Source of the DNA: Deltaproteobacteria bacterium
GTDB taxonomy: Bacteria > Desulfobacterota > Desulfarculia > Adiutricales > Adiutricaceae
Direction: 5' to 3'
Length of the DNA: 48,483 nt
Assembly (NCBI GenBank): GCA_031264145.1
Contig: JAISEK010000170.1
Span: 1 to 48,483 of the forward strand
The notes under the pieces are model-generated. The model was not told the origin of the DNA and ran no database searches. It worked only from the letters and a program-made list of their open reading frames with translations. Positions 23,901-32,078 of this stretch are shown here, piece after piece; position 1 is the stretch's first letter; every line of letters begins with the position of its first letter. A program made the position numbers and the translations under genes.

Positions 23901-24394
23901 ACACTCTGAGCCAGATAGCCGAGCGCCACGGCCTGCGGTCGGCCGAGCTGAGGGAGCTTAACGGCCTCTCGGGTGACTCCATAAGGGTGGGCCAAAGGCT
24001 GAGGGTCCCCGGGACAGGGCGGACGGCCCCCGCGCCGCCGTCGGCCGAGAGGCCCGCCGCCAGCCCCGCCGGGGAGTACGTGGTCCAAAGCGGCGACACG
24101 CTGAGCCAGATAGCCGAGCGCCACGGCCTGCGGTCTGCCGAGCTGAGGGAGCTTAACAATCTCCAGGGTGACTCCATAAGGGTGGGCCAAAGACTGAAGG
24201 TCGGCAATGGAGGGACGGGGCGGGGCACCGCCTCCTCGGCCCCGTCAGGCGGGGCCGACACCTACAAGGTAGCCGCCGGCGACACCATGTACTCCATAGC
24301 CACCAGGCACGGCCTAACGGTTGACGGGCTCAAGGCCTTGAACGGCCGGCAAAGCGACATCGTCCGCCCCGGCGAGGTGCTGAGGGTCAGGTAG
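20981..24394 (+). CDS. MltD-like lytic transglycosylase with twelve LysM
   Basis: Predicted periplasmic, probably lipid-anchored, enzyme that cleaves peptidoglycan between MurNAc and GlcNAc. The 1137-residue product has a hydrophobic signal ending in MATSC, so C25 would carry the lipid. An SLT domain follows with catalytic E140 (ALIESGF), then SAVGPWQF and the AAYNTGEG motif. From about residue 345 to the end there are twelve LysM modules of about 44 residues, each with a GDT or GET core and a GQ-L end. A proline-rich hinge (about 412-455) separates modules 1 and 2. MltD proteins usually have a few LysM, so this expansion is unusual. The ATG at 20981 is chosen for AGGTGG 4 bases upstream and because the signal then begins MRRF; an ATG at 20942 would add 13 residues. 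Confidence 0.92.
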   Translation: MRRFGLSAPSILSLVALAAIMATSCGAGGGSRNSTIGRQASQVAREGRGGGQKYYQLGPQFEQRLDQMVGQEIMALSSRKEDLPLELNQDVLVNLRYFLNDARGFMIRSLSRGQKYIPMMKAILRQKGLPEDLVYLALIESGFRTEAVSTASAVGPWQFIAGTGRRYGLVIDEWVDERMDPVKSTYAAADYLTALHEMFKSWPLAIAAYNTGEGKIQRGMRDPDTDNYWDMARRDGFLANETKRYVPSFLAVTIISKDPQAYGLEIESAPPDAWEDVVVPDPMDLSLAASLSGSTLERLKELNPHLKRMATPPNEANFVLRVPEGSRANFYRLYAQLPEARRGGGIITHTARRGETVDQVASRYQLTPAVVRQYNNLPEGARLAGGQQLVLPASMPPETTSDVVVAAAQQTASRPSSRPEVPAPSSEPWPEPATAPAPPASQPPRPAAVASSQPRRSQVINSISHRVRSGDTILGIAKLYGVKAEQIKSDNKLASNDIMEGQVLNIRSNLPLTAATSSRASRNTWVEVSEGVPVSHTVQKGETISSIAANYRVSQRQLMDLNNLSSNTIRVGQRLAIGTGPAPSRDLTGSVEYTVVSGDTVSTIAERHGLTSEELRGINNLSGNNIRAGQKLRVPASAQGAPSGGRPAEYEVQRGDTVGQIAERLGVGADDLRRLNDLSGDIIRVGQRLKIAGGGTVERTYEVVAGDTLGGIAGRHGMSSAQLRELNGLTGDNLRIGQKLKVLEGGQAAQASQAAASAQAPRTSGDFDTYVVQAGDTVSQIAERFGMGSAELREINNLRNDGLRVGQRLFVIPGQPVPAAASGEYVVQAGDTLSQIAERHGLRSAELRELNGLSGDVLRPGQRLKVAIASQAAAATTAAPAQRRPESPAARATSSSTGEYVVQAGDTLSQIAERHGLRSADLRELNGLAGDVVRVGQRLRVPVAGQTAPSQRPAESQASTVAAPAGEYVVQGGDTLSQIAERHGLRSAELRELNGLSGDSIRVGQRLRVPGTGRTAPAPPSAERPAASPAGEYVVQSGDTLSQIAERHGLRSAELRELNNLQGDSIRVGQRLKVGNGGTGRGTASSAPSGGADTYKVAAGDTMYSIATRHGLTVDGLKALNGRQSDIVRPGEVLRVR
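23450..24205 (+). repeat. Tandem DNA repeats encoding LysM modules 8-11
   Basis: Nearly identical blocks begin with GAGTACGTGGTCCA at 23450, 23675, 23879 and 24074 (spacings 225, 204 and 195 bases). Similarity at the DNA level, not just protein, indicates recent duplication. Variable-length P/A/S-rich linkers account for the unequal spacing. Confidence 0.85.
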
Positions 24395-24701
24395 GCGGGC
24401 CACCTGGGATGGATTCGGTTGGCTTTCCCCGGCACCGGCGTGGAGCCAGCCGACGGCACCCATCGGCGAAAGGCGCCGGCCCACGGGGGCCGAGTGCCCA
24501 GAATCGGCGGAATATCCCATGGATGGCGTTCCAGTGCGGCGGCAATCTGTCAGTGTTTTCCTGCCGAGGAGTTACGAGATGAAATGACCGAATCGCCCTT
24601 TCCAGATGGGGACCCGTCAGGCAAGACGGGGGCCATTTGGCCTGGGACGGGCGAGATTGGCCTTGGGCCGGGCCTTCCTGGACCGTCGCCCTGGTGCCCA
24701 A
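24395..24701. other. Convergent intergenic region
   Basis: About 300 bases between the mltD-like gene and the hdrB terminator. I see no credible ORF; the open frames lack start signals. Confidence 0.45.
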
Positions 24702-24746
24702 GGACAAAAAAAGGGCGATCCCCAGAGGGACCGCCCTTTTTTTGTC
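24702..24746 (-). terminator. Bidirectional terminator between mltD-like gene and hdrB
   Basis: GGACAAAAAAAGGGCG is mirrored by CGCCCTTTTTTTGTCC around a loop containing CCC/GGG. The stem carries a T-run on either strand, so it can stop transcription from both sides. It lies about 20 bases past the hdrB stop. Confidence 0.85.
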
Positions 24747-24768
24747 CTTTCAGTGGGGCAAATCTATG

Positions 24769-25647
24769 TCAGCCCCACAGGCCGGTCTTCTTGAGGACGG
24801 GGGAGGGATCGATCAGGTGGAACTTCCACCAGTCGGCGTGCTCGGAGGCCTTCTCGCCCAGGTACAGGGCCATGAGCTGGTTGAGGTGGAAGATGGGCAG
24901 CTGGTTGTTCATACGGGCGGAGACGGCCCTCATCTCGAGGTTCATCTGGCACATGGCGCAGGTGGTCACCAGGGCCTCGGCCCCGGCCTCATAGGCCCCG
25001 CCGATGATCTGGGTGGCCAGTTCCTCGGCGATCTCGGGATAGACGGCCGAGACGAAGGCGCTGCAGCACTTGTGCGGGTAAGGCCAGGTGATCACGTCGG
25101 CCCCGATCTCGGTCATGATCCTCTCGACGGTGTCCCTGGGAGGGCCCACGGGGCGCAGATGCTTTGGATACATGGCACCGCAGCCATAGTAGACGGCGAT
25201 CTTGAGGCCCTTGAGCGGCTGGACGCCCTCGAACTCGACCGACTTGAGCCTGGCCAGGTTGAAGACGTGGTGGTAGAGGTCGTAGATGTTGAGGATGGGG
25301 TCGCTGATGTTGATGCGGCCGAACTGATCCTCGTACTTCTTCAGGGTCTCGGGCTCGTGGGACAGGTGGTAGTGGGCCCCGGTCCAGTTGCGGAAGCAGT
25401 TGGGGCAGGGGATGATGATGGGGCGGCCCTTGGGCACCTTGGAGAGGTTGCGGGCCCCCATGGCGGTCCCGATCTCGTGGTTGACGGCGTGGCCGGAGGA
25501 AGAGCCGCAGCAGTTCCAGTCCTCGATCTCGAAGAGCTTGATCTTGAGCTTGTCGAGGACGATTTGCATGGGCAGGTTCGACTCTTCGACGCCGGTCTTC
25601 ATTGTGCAGCCAGGGAAATAGGTGGCTTCCATCAGGTATTCGGTCAT
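24769..25647 (-). CDS. hdrB: HdrB-like heterodisulfide reductase subunit
   Basis: Catalytic-type subunit of heterodisulfide reductase complexes, which bind non-cubane iron-sulfur clusters through two CCG domains. The 292-residue product shows the first CCG set (FPGCT, NCCGSS near 45, PCPNC near 80) and the second (YYGCGAMYP, KCCSAF, TTCAMCQMN). AGGAGG lies 6 bases before the ATG. It is 10 bases downstream of hdrC, so the pair is cotranscribed. Sulfate reducers use HdrBC-like pairs with HdrA/Flx or Qmo-type partners, perhaps with a thiol/disulfide such as DsrC as substrate. No HdrA is in this window, so the partner and substrate are unknown. Confidence 0.88.
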   Translation of the reverse strand: MTEYLMEATYFPGCTMKTGVEESNLPMQIVLDKLKIKLFEIEDWNCCGSSSGHAVNHEIGTAMGARNLSKVPKGRPIIIPCPNCFRNWTGAHYHLSHEPETLKKYEDQFGRINISDPILNIYDLYHHVFNLARLKSVEFEGVQPLKGLKIAVYYGCGAMYPKHLRPVGPPRDTVERIMTEIGADVITWPYPHKCCSAFVSAVYPEIAEELATQIIGGAYEAGAEALVTTCAMCQMNLEMRAVSARMNNQLPIFHLNQLMALYLGEKASEHADWWKFHLIDPSPVLKKTGLWG

Positions 25648-25657
25648 GGCTGGCCTC

Positions 25658-26263
25658 CTATCTGTCGCGCCAGGCGCCGACGACGAGCTTGCGGACCTGG
25701 GAGATGCCCGAACTCATCAGGCGGGAAGGGAGAAGATGCAGCTTGTGCATGAGGATCATCTTCATTCCCAGGAAAGCGTCCTGCATCCAGGCCTTGGGCC
25801 CGCTCCCGATGGTGAAGAGCTTGTGGAGGCTCATCAGCTCGACCTTGGAGCACCGGCCGTGAAACCTGACCGAGGTCAGGAAGGCCTTGTGGAACTCAAA
25901 GAGGGGCTTGTCGCCGATGGGCATCTTCTCCTTGAGGCAGAGCTCGCGGAGGTAGTCCATGACGCCGGCGATGTTGATGGCCATGGGGCAGACGGCGGCG
26001 CAGGTATGGCAGCCGACGCAGCGCCAAATGCTCGTGGAGGTCAACGCTTCCTTCTTCAGCCCGAGAACCGCCAGCCTCATGATCCCGTGGGGACCGTAGT
26101 CCATGTAGGGATACATGGGACAGCCGCCTGAACAGCTCATGCAGGTCAGGCAGGAGTTGAGATCGGTGCCGGCGACTTCGCCAATCTGCTTGGCGAAGTT
26201 CAGGTCACTGTCACTCATGCTGATGGGTTCAGCGGATGAGAATTTCTTCTCTTCCTTGTCCAT
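25658..26263 (-). CDS. hdrC: HdrC-like 4Fe-4S dicluster protein
   Basis: Electron-transfer subunit that feeds electrons to HdrB. The 201-residue product has two [4Fe-4S] sites: CLTCMSCSGGCP near 38-49 and CVGCHTCAAVCP near 82-93. Helical flanks are typical of soluble HdrC. No membrane helices are obvious, so a cytoplasmic HdrBC is more likely than a membrane HdrE type. The ATG is preceded by AAGGAG 7 bases away, and a promoter lies at 26446-26474. It is the first gene of hdrCB. Confidence 0.88.
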   Translation of the reverse strand: MDKEEKKFSSAEPISMSDSDLNFAKQIGEVAGTDLNSCLTCMSCSGGCPMYPYMDYGPHGIMRLAVLGLKKEALTSTSIWRCVGCHTCAAVCPMAINIAGVMDYLRELCLKEKMPIGDKPLFEFHKAFLTSVRFHGRCSKVELMSLHKLFTIGSGPKAWMQDAFLGMKMILMHKLHLLPSRLMSSGISQVRKLVVGAWRDR

Positions 26264-26445
26264 TATATGCTCCTTGGGAGTGGTGGGACGGAGCCGGAAA
26301 CCATTGGCTGGGCCGCAGCCGAGTAAGGGGCGGGGGACGGCGGATGGCCGGATTACTCATGACGCCAAAGGCTGCCTCCTGGGCCCCTCTTGACTCAATC
26401 CTGGGACAGGCCCAACGATTTCCAATGTGCTCCTTGATTCTGGAC

Positions 26446-26474
26446 ATGATAGCATGGACCAGGGCAAAGGGCAA
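26446..26474 (-). promoter_or_regulatory. Predicted hdrCB promoter
   Basis: On the minus strand TTGCCC (26469-26474), 17 bases, then TATCAT (26446-26451). Transcription would start near 26439, leaving a leader of about 175 bases before hdrC. Confidence 0.5.
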
Positions 26475-26614
26475 GGTTTTTTATTGACGGGTGGGGACGT
26501 TTTGGGGCGGCCAGTGGGAAAGGACGGCATTTTGGTGGGATCTGGGACCTTTTGGCGATTCCTTTGCTGGTTGGTCCAGTCCAGGCCATGGTCACAAACC
26601 AACAATAAGAGCGA

Positions 26615-26661
26615 AAAAACTCGCCAGTCCCCCAAAACGCATTTTTTATGGGGACTGGCGA
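26615..26661 (-). terminator. Intrinsic terminator of the exonuclease gene
   Basis: TCGCCAGTCCCC (26621-26632) pairs with GGGGACTGGCGA (26650-26661). On the minus strand the stem is followed by GTTTTTTCGC. It lies about 35 bases after the xth stop. Confidence 0.8.
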
Positions 26662-26694
26662 TAGTTTTCCTGGGCAAGGCCCTTTTTGGTCCCC

Positions 26695-27465
26695 CTACAG
26701 GTCCAACTCCAGGCCAATCGGGCAGTGGTCGGAAAAACCGACCTGGGGCTCAATCCAGGCCTTGGACAGCGCGCCCGCCAACTCGCTGGAGACGAAGAAA
26801 TAGTCAATCCGCCAGCCGTTGTTCCGGCGCCGGTCCCCGGCCCGGTAGGACCACCAGGTGTACTGCCCCTCGAGGTCGCCGTTGAGGGTCCTGTAGGTGT
26901 CCAGATAGCCCTTCCCGATAAGGCCTGAAAGGAATCCCCTTTCCTGGGGCAAAAAGCCCGAGGTGTCGCCATAGAGGTCCGGCCTCGCCAGGTCGATTTC
27001 CCTGTGGGCGGTATTGAAGTCGCCGCAGACGACCACCGGCTTGGAAGCCCTCAGGCCCTGGGCGAACTCCAGGAAGGCCTCGTAATAGCCGAGCTTGAAG
27101 TCCAGCCGTCCGGAATCCCTCTGGCCGTTGGGAAAGTAGACGTTCAGGAAGTGGAAGTCCTTGAGTTCCAGGTGGATCAGGCGTCCCTCCTGGGCCCATT
27201 CCGGCCATGGGAGCTCGAAAGTCGTGGCCAGGGGCCTTTCCCTGGCATACACGGCCACCCCGGAGTAGCCCTTCTTGGCGGTGGGACAGGAGAAGAAGGC
27301 CCCGTAGCCGTCAGGGGAGGCCAGGGCGCCCGGGAGCTGCTCGGGCCTGGCCTTGGTCTCCTGGAGGGCCAGGACGTCGGCCCGGGACGAGGCCAGCCAG
27401 TCGGCGAAGCCTGGCTTGGAGAAGGCGGCCCTCAGGCCGTTCACGTTGTAGGAGATGAGTCTCAT
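26695..27465 (-). CDS. xth: Exodeoxyribonuclease III (AP endonuclease)
   Basis: Cuts DNA at abasic sites and degrades 3' ends in base-excision repair. The 256-residue product has the exonuclease-endonuclease-phosphatase fold with all key motifs: SYNVNGLRAA at the start, LQETKA (metal-binding Glu), CGDFNTAHREIDL (catalytic Asp and Asn), WRIDYFF and SDHCPIGLEL (catalytic Asp-His) at the end. The ATG at 27465 is preferred because AGGA lies 6 bases upstream and it gives the usual MRLISYN opening; ATG 27471 would touch the ribosome binding site. It is a single gene with its own terminator. Confidence 0.95.
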   Translation of the reverse strand: MRLISYNVNGLRAAFSKPGFADWLASSRADVLALQETKARPEQLPGALASPDGYGAFFSCPTAKKGYSGVAVYARERPLATTFELPWPEWAQEGRLIHLELKDFHFLNVYFPNGQRDSGRLDFKLGYYEAFLEFAQGLRASKPVVVCGDFNTAHREIDLARPDLYGDTSGFLPQERGFLSGLIGKGYLDTYRTLNGDLEGQYTWWSYRAGDRRRNNGWRIDYFFVSSELAGALSKAWIEPQVGFSDHCPIGLELDL

Positions 27466-27653
27466 CACCATTCCTGGTCAGGGGATGTCAGCGGCCAGGC
27501 CGTTTCGGGCCGCGAGGGTCCATTTTCCCGCTGAAATGTCAGGACGGTATCGTTAGCGCCAAGTTGTTGGCTCGACAGCATTGGAAAAGCCTTTGACTGC
27601 CAGATATCGTCTTTTGCATGGGGGACAAAACTGGCCTTCCCCGCAATCAGGGT

Positions 27654-29849
27654 CTAAAGGCCGGACCTGGCCCTGGTCTGCCGGAGGGCCTCGGCCAATA
27701 GCCGGTCCAGGTGGCTGTAGCGTTGGTCCTCATGGTTGTTGAGGACCGAGCGTCTCAGGGCCTCGGTGGAGCCCACCAGGAAGACCATGCGCCTGCCGCG
27801 GGTCACCGCCGTGTAGATCAGCTTTCTCCGGAGCATGATGTGGTGCGATGGGTGGACGGGAATGACCACGGCCGGGAACTCGGAGCCCTGGGCCTTGTGG
27901 ACCGTGGAGGCCCAGGCCAGCGAAAGTTCGTCTAGCTCCGAGAAGTCGTAGACGGCCTTGCGGTCGTCGAAGGCCACCCTAAGCTCCTGATCCTCCATGT
28001 CGATGCTGAACACCCGGCCAAGGTCCCCGTTGTAGACCTCCTTGGCGTAGTCGTTGCGGTTCTGCATGACCCTGTCCCCGATCTTCAGTATCTGTCCGAA
28101 GCGGTTGACGGAGGGCCCCATGGCCGGGTTCAGGGCCCGGCCCAGGTGGGTGTTCAGGTTCACGGTCCCCAGCTCGCCTTTTTTGGTCGGCGACAGGACC
28201 ATGATGTCGCTCCTCGGGTCCAGGCCCAGCTTCCTGGGGATGCGCTCGCAGACCAGCTTGAGTATTTTGTCGATGATCCTCGCGTGGTCCTCCTCGGGCA
28301 CGAAGAAAAAGTCGGAGTCCGGGGACGTCCCCAGGCCGGCCGGGGTCTGGCCCGAGTTGATCATGTGGGCGGCGGTGATTATCTGGCCCTGTTCGGCCTG
28401 GCGGTAGATCTTCGTGAGCCTCTTGGAGGGGACCAGGCCCGATTCCAGGAGATCTGGGAGAACCCGGCCCGGGCCCACCGGCGGCAGCTGGTCCTGGTCA
28501 CCGACCAAAACCAGGGCCGCCTTGGACGGCAGGGCGCCCAGGAGCTGGTTCATCAAAAGGACGTCGAGCATGGAGGACTCGTCGACCAGGAGCATGTCCA
28601 GATCCAGCCGGTTCTCGGGCCCATGGATGAAGCCTCCGTCGCTGGGGGCGTATTCCAGGAGGCGGTGGATGGTCGTGGCCTCGTAGCCGGTGGCCTGGGA
28701 AAGCCGCTTGGCCGCCCGGCCAGTGGGGGCCACCAGGGCCACCTTGCCGGTCACGGCCTTCCAGATGCCGCAGACGGCCTTGGTCATGGTCGTCTTGCCG
28801 GTGCCGGGTCCGCCGGTGACGATGGAGCATTTCTGGGTGATGGCCAGGATGGCCGCCTGGCGCTGGTCCTCGTTGAGCTCGAGGCCCATGGTGCCCTCGG
28901 CCCAGGCCAGGGCCTTCTCGGGGCGGGGGACGGCCACGGAGAAGGGCGCGGCCAGGATGGAGGCGATGGATCTGGCCACCCAGTTCTCGGCCCTGTGGGT
29001 TTGGGGCAGGTACACGTCCAGCTGCCCGGGCTCGTCCTGCCGCTCGGCGATGACCCTGCCGGCGACGGAGACCCTGGACAGGGCCTCCTCCAGGGCCAGG
29101 GGCTGGGCCTCGGGGATTAGCTTCCTGGTGTCCTGGATAAGCTCGCCGGAGGGAAGGTAGTCGTGGCCCCGTCTCACGGCCCCGTCCAGGCAGAACAACA
29201 GGCCCGCCTCCAGCCTCTGGGGGCAGTCTGGGGCGAAGCCCAGGGTCTTGGCCACCTTGTCGGCGATGAGGAAGCCGATCCCGTGGATCTCGTAGGCCAG
29301 GCGGTAGGGATCCTGGCGGATGGCCTCCTCGGCCCCCGAGCCGAACCTCTTGAGGATCTTGATGGCCAGGGCCGGGCCCAGGCCGAAGGTGGACAGGAAC
29401 GAGAGGAGCTGCTTGAGGCCGGCCGTGGAGCGCCAGGCCTCGATGATGCGCTCGCGCCTCACGGGGCCCAGGCCCCTGACCTCGGTCATGCGCTCGGGCT
29501 CGTTGTCGAGGACATCAAGGACGCTTTGGCCAAAGGCGTCGACCATGCGTTTGGCCAGGATCGGGCCCACGCCCTTGATGAGCCCAGAGCCCAGGTATTT
29601 CGCCAGGCCAGTCTCGTTCTCGGGGGGCCGCGACGCGCAGGAGGCCACCTCGAATTGGAGCCCGAAGCGTGGGTGGCGCTTGAACTCGCCGGTCATGTCC
29701 ACGAGCTCGCCCACGGCCGGGGAACTGAGCTGGCCCACGGCCGTGACCGCCTCCCGGCGGCCGTCGACCTTGAGCATGACTATGGAGAAGCCGGTCTCGT
29801 CGTTCAGGTAGGAGACCTTCTCTATCTGTCCAGCCAGGGACTCGGTCAT
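27654..29849 (-). CDS. recD2: RecD2-family ATP-dependent DNA helicase
   Basis: 5'-3' SF1B helicase of the RecD2/TraA type, which works without RecBC in DNA repair. The 731-residue product begins with an OB-like domain (QIEKVSYLNDETGFSIV). Helix-hairpin-helix repeats follow near 90-170 (SGLIKGVGPILAKRM, VRGLGPVRRERI). The motor has Walker A VTGGPGTGKTT near 343-353, the DESSMLD box, GDQDQLPPVGPG, and STVHKAQGSEFPAV near the C-terminus. It overlaps the upstream trmB stop by ATGA, so the two are translationally coupled. Confidence 0.95.
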   Translation of the reverse strand: MTESLAGQIEKVSYLNDETGFSIVMLKVDGRREAVTAVGQLSSPAVGELVDMTGEFKRHPRFGLQFEVASCASRPPENETGLAKYLGSGLIKGVGPILAKRMVDAFGQSVLDVLDNEPERMTEVRGLGPVRRERIIEAWRSTAGLKQLLSFLSTFGLGPALAIKILKRFGSGAEEAIRQDPYRLAYEIHGIGFLIADKVAKTLGFAPDCPQRLEAGLLFCLDGAVRRGHDYLPSGELIQDTRKLIPEAQPLALEEALSRVSVAGRVIAERQDEPGQLDVYLPQTHRAENWVARSIASILAAPFSVAVPRPEKALAWAEGTMGLELNEDQRQAAILAITQKCSIVTGGPGTGKTTMTKAVCGIWKAVTGKVALVAPTGRAAKRLSQATGYEATTIHRLLEYAPSDGGFIHGPENRLDLDMLLVDESSMLDVLLMNQLLGALPSKAALVLVGDQDQLPPVGPGRVLPDLLESGLVPSKRLTKIYRQAEQGQIITAAHMINSGQTPAGLGTSPDSDFFFVPEEDHARIIDKILKLVCERIPRKLGLDPRSDIMVLSPTKKGELGTVNLNTHLGRALNPAMGPSVNRFGQILKIGDRVMQNRNDYAKEVYNGDLGRVFSIDMEDQELRVAFDDRKAVYDFSELDELSLAWASTVHKAQGSEFPAVVIPVHPSHHIMLRRKLIYTAVTRGRRMVFLVGSTEALRRSVLNNHEDQRYSHLDRLLAEALRQTRARSGL

Positions 29850-30844
29850 TTTCCGGACTCCTCCAAGGCGGCCAGTGCCAGGGCCGTGGCCACCCCAAGG
29901 GTGGGGAAGACCTGGCTTGGCTGGGCCGGGGCCAGCTTGTGGCCGCCATCGGGCTGTTGGGAGATCCGGATGTAAAACTCCTGTATGAACTGGTCCTCGA
30001 CTACCTTGGTGGCCAAGAGGCCTTGCTTTTTACGGTCATCGTAAACGAAGTCCCCAAAAACGACGGTGGGCTCTAGGCTCCGGCCCTGGGGATGGTATTC
30101 CGAGGGTACTATCGAGTAGCTTAGTCGTGGCTGCATGTCTCCAAAACCTGGTTCGCGGATTTCAGCGTGGCCGGCCTTGCGGCCGGTTAGATGGTAAAAG
30201 GTATCTTGGCCGCCAGATAGCCATTTCCGTTCGTACTTGGTGTCCATAAGCTCATGGCCCATGGCCAGAGAGAGGGGCAGACCGGAGCCCTTTGACTGCC
30301 CCAGGGCCCAGTGGGCCAGGCCCTCGTGGTCGGTGACGACGGAAAACGAGCCGCCGTCGTCCAGCCTGTTGGCCAGGAGGTCAAGAAAGGCCCTGGAGAA
30401 CAGGCGCTTGTGGGCCTGCTTCTCGTTGGGCCAGGGGACTGGGAAGAGGCATCTCGCCGCGGAAAGGCTCCTGGGCCCGAAGAACCGCTCCAGGGCCGGG
30501 AAGGCCGGCAGATGCAGGAGGCGCACGTTGTCCCTCGGAGGGCTGGCCAGACGGCGCAGGGCCCTCTTCAGGCTGTTCCAGGCAATCTCCAGGCCCACGA
30601 AGTCCCTCTCCGGGGCCGCTTCCGAGGTCCTGGCCAGGTATTCCCCGTTGCCGAAGCCAATCTCCAGTTCCAGGGGGGCCCGGTGCCCGAAGAGGCCCGC
30701 CCAGCCGCCGGCCTCGGCCAGGGCGCGGGGGCTGGCCATGGGGGACAGGGAGCGGTAGTATCTTCTCGCGCCGCCGGGATTCGGCGGGAACGGCCCGGAG
30801 TGCAGCCGGCCGCCGCCTGTCGTCGGCGGTTGGTTCAGCCCCAT
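29846..30844 (-). CDS. trmB: tRNA (guanine-N7-)-methyltransferase TrmB, extended
   Basis: SAM-dependent enzyme forming m7G46 in the variable loop of tRNAs. The 332-residue product has SAM motif LELEIGFGNGEYL near 57-69, VGLEIAWNSLKRA, and the family signature FPVPWPNEKQAHKR, where most TrmB have FPDPWPKKRH. It is longer than typical TrmB (about 210-240): about 100 C-terminal residues, from near LTGRKAGHAE, form an added domain also seen in some delta-proteobacterial homologs. ATG 30844 is used; a TTG at 30850 is also open. The N-terminal 37 residues are low-complexity, so the true start may be the internal Met (MASPRAL). Its stop overlaps the recD2 start. Confidence 0.85.
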   Translation of the reverse strand: MGLNQPPTTGGGRLHSGPFPPNPGGARRYYRSLSPMASPRALAEAGGWAGLFGHRAPLELEIGFGNGEYLARTSEAAPERDFVGLEIAWNSLKRALRRLASPPRDNVRLLHLPAFPALERFFGPRSLSAARCLFPVPWPNEKQAHKRLFSRAFLDLLANRLDDGGSFSVVTDHEGLAHWALGQSKGSGLPLSLAMGHELMDTKYERKWLSGGQDTFYHLTGRKAGHAEIREPGFGDMQPRLSYSIVPSEYHPQGRSLEPTVVFGDFVYDDRKKQGLLATKVVEDQFIQEFYIRISQQPDGGHKLAPAQPSQVFPTLGVATALALAALEESGK

Positions 30845-31494
30845 GGCCAAACCCGCCGCTGGCGGTCGGCCCGGCCCAAGGGGGGGCGTATCATGGTCTT
30901 GGTTTTTTTCATCCGTGCTTATTTTCTGGCCCCTGACTTTTGGGCAGGGGCGGCGGTCAGATGTCCTGGGTGACGGTCGGCGTCGTTTTGGCCAGGGGCA
31001 AAACAGCCGACAACGGAAGCCTTTCGCCGGGGTCCTGGCAGGCCAGGGCCACAGTCAGAAAGCCAGTATTGGTTGTAGTTATATTTTGTCAGAGGAAATA
31101 AGGTCACCAAGAAAATGGGGCGCAAGACAAATGACTACGATGGATTGGTCTGGGCCGGATACCCGCTTGTGTCCCAAGGTCGATTGCGTAAGGGAAATAA
31201 TAACCAAATAACTGTTTACATGCAATGATTTTGTGCATATTTAAGATGGTTGCCTTGATGCTTGGCGTTAAGAAAACCATGATCGGGAGTCAACTTGCGC
31301 CTGGGACGTTTCCGGCCGGCCCAAAGGAGCAGGTTTCCGTGGCTGTCTTGCCCTGAACGGCGATTGTCAGTCTTGTATCCGGGCAGGCCGGTCCAAACCT
31401 CACCAAGAGGGAACATGGTCCAATGCTACCAGGGATTATCTCGACATGCCAGTCTAATTTCACCTTCCCTTAAGTAAAAACTTATCATTTGGGC
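30845..31494. other. Intergenic region upstream of trmB
   Basis: GC-rich at first, then mixed. On the minus strand 31216-31416 a short open frame (GYKTDNRRSGQDSHGN) reads somewhat like protein and might be a transposase scrap. No start signal and no clear trmB promoter were found. Confidence 0.3.
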
Positions 31495-31626
31495 ATGGAC
31501 GATGGCACTAGGGTAACCCAGCTTAAGGTTGCTCCAGTAAATTTCATGGAATTATTGCCGGAAATTCGTGAGGAAGATGAAAGACAGGGAAAGTGCAGAT
31601 TTGTAGAAATCTTTTGTTCAAAATAA
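31495..31626 (+). pseudogene. Short protein-like fragment
   Basis: A 43-codon frame encodes a balanced sequence (VAPVNFMELLPEIREEDE) unlike random AT-rich DNA, but has no ribosome binding site. It may be the last piece of a lost gene. No family is recognised. Confidence 0.2.
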
Positions 31627-31865
31627 ATCATTTTAATTTTTCTTTGCTTAATTAATTAATTATATAAGTGCAATAATAAATATAATTACCAGAATTAAAC
31701 GTCGTTTTTTGGTGATTGCCTCTGGCATGTTTGGGGCGGCAATGGGGAAAGAGGTCACTTACCAGCTATCCCACCCAGGGAAACCAGCTTTCAATCCAGC
31801 AAAGTCTTGTGGCGTTTAATGTAATATGACGATTATGGTGCTTTTCTTGGAAGAGCAACAATATT

Positions 31866-31985
31866 TCAGATTGTGACGTGTTCTGATTTTACGACTGACA
31901 GTCGCGAGCCCAAGATGTCAGTGCTAAAATACACCCGAAATCCTCTCTCGTCAAGTTATGATTCAAACCGTGTTTTCACGGGCTT
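31866..31985 (-). pseudogene. Possible transposase scrap
   Basis: On the minus strand a stretch includes LDERGFRVYFSTDILGSR. The RVYFSTD piece resembles the core of some IS1634/IS4-type transposases. It is short and interrupted by stops; low certainty. Confidence 0.2.
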
Positions 31986-31995
31986 GATTTTTTCG

Positions 31996-32024
31996 TTTAA
32001 ATTTTGTAACTTATGGTGTATAAT
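31996..32024 (+). promoter_or_regulatory. Promoter candidate for the AT-rich membrane gene
   Basis: TTTAAA (31996-32001), 17 bases, TATAAT (32019-32024), about 55 bases before the ATG. Chance matches are common in AT-rich DNA. Confidence 0.4.
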
Positions 32025-32078
32025 AGAGGACAGACTAATTAACCGTATTTTTCAGGTTTTATATCTCTAAAATTATTT

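Noticed and set aside
23450-24205. CRISPR-like periodic repeats
   Set aside because: Periodicity is about 200 bases and in frame; these are LysM-coding repeats. No CRISPR array was seen anywhere in the window.
31873-32070. 65-codon plus-strand frame before the membrane gene
   Set aside because: No ribosome binding site, and it overlaps the predicted promoter.
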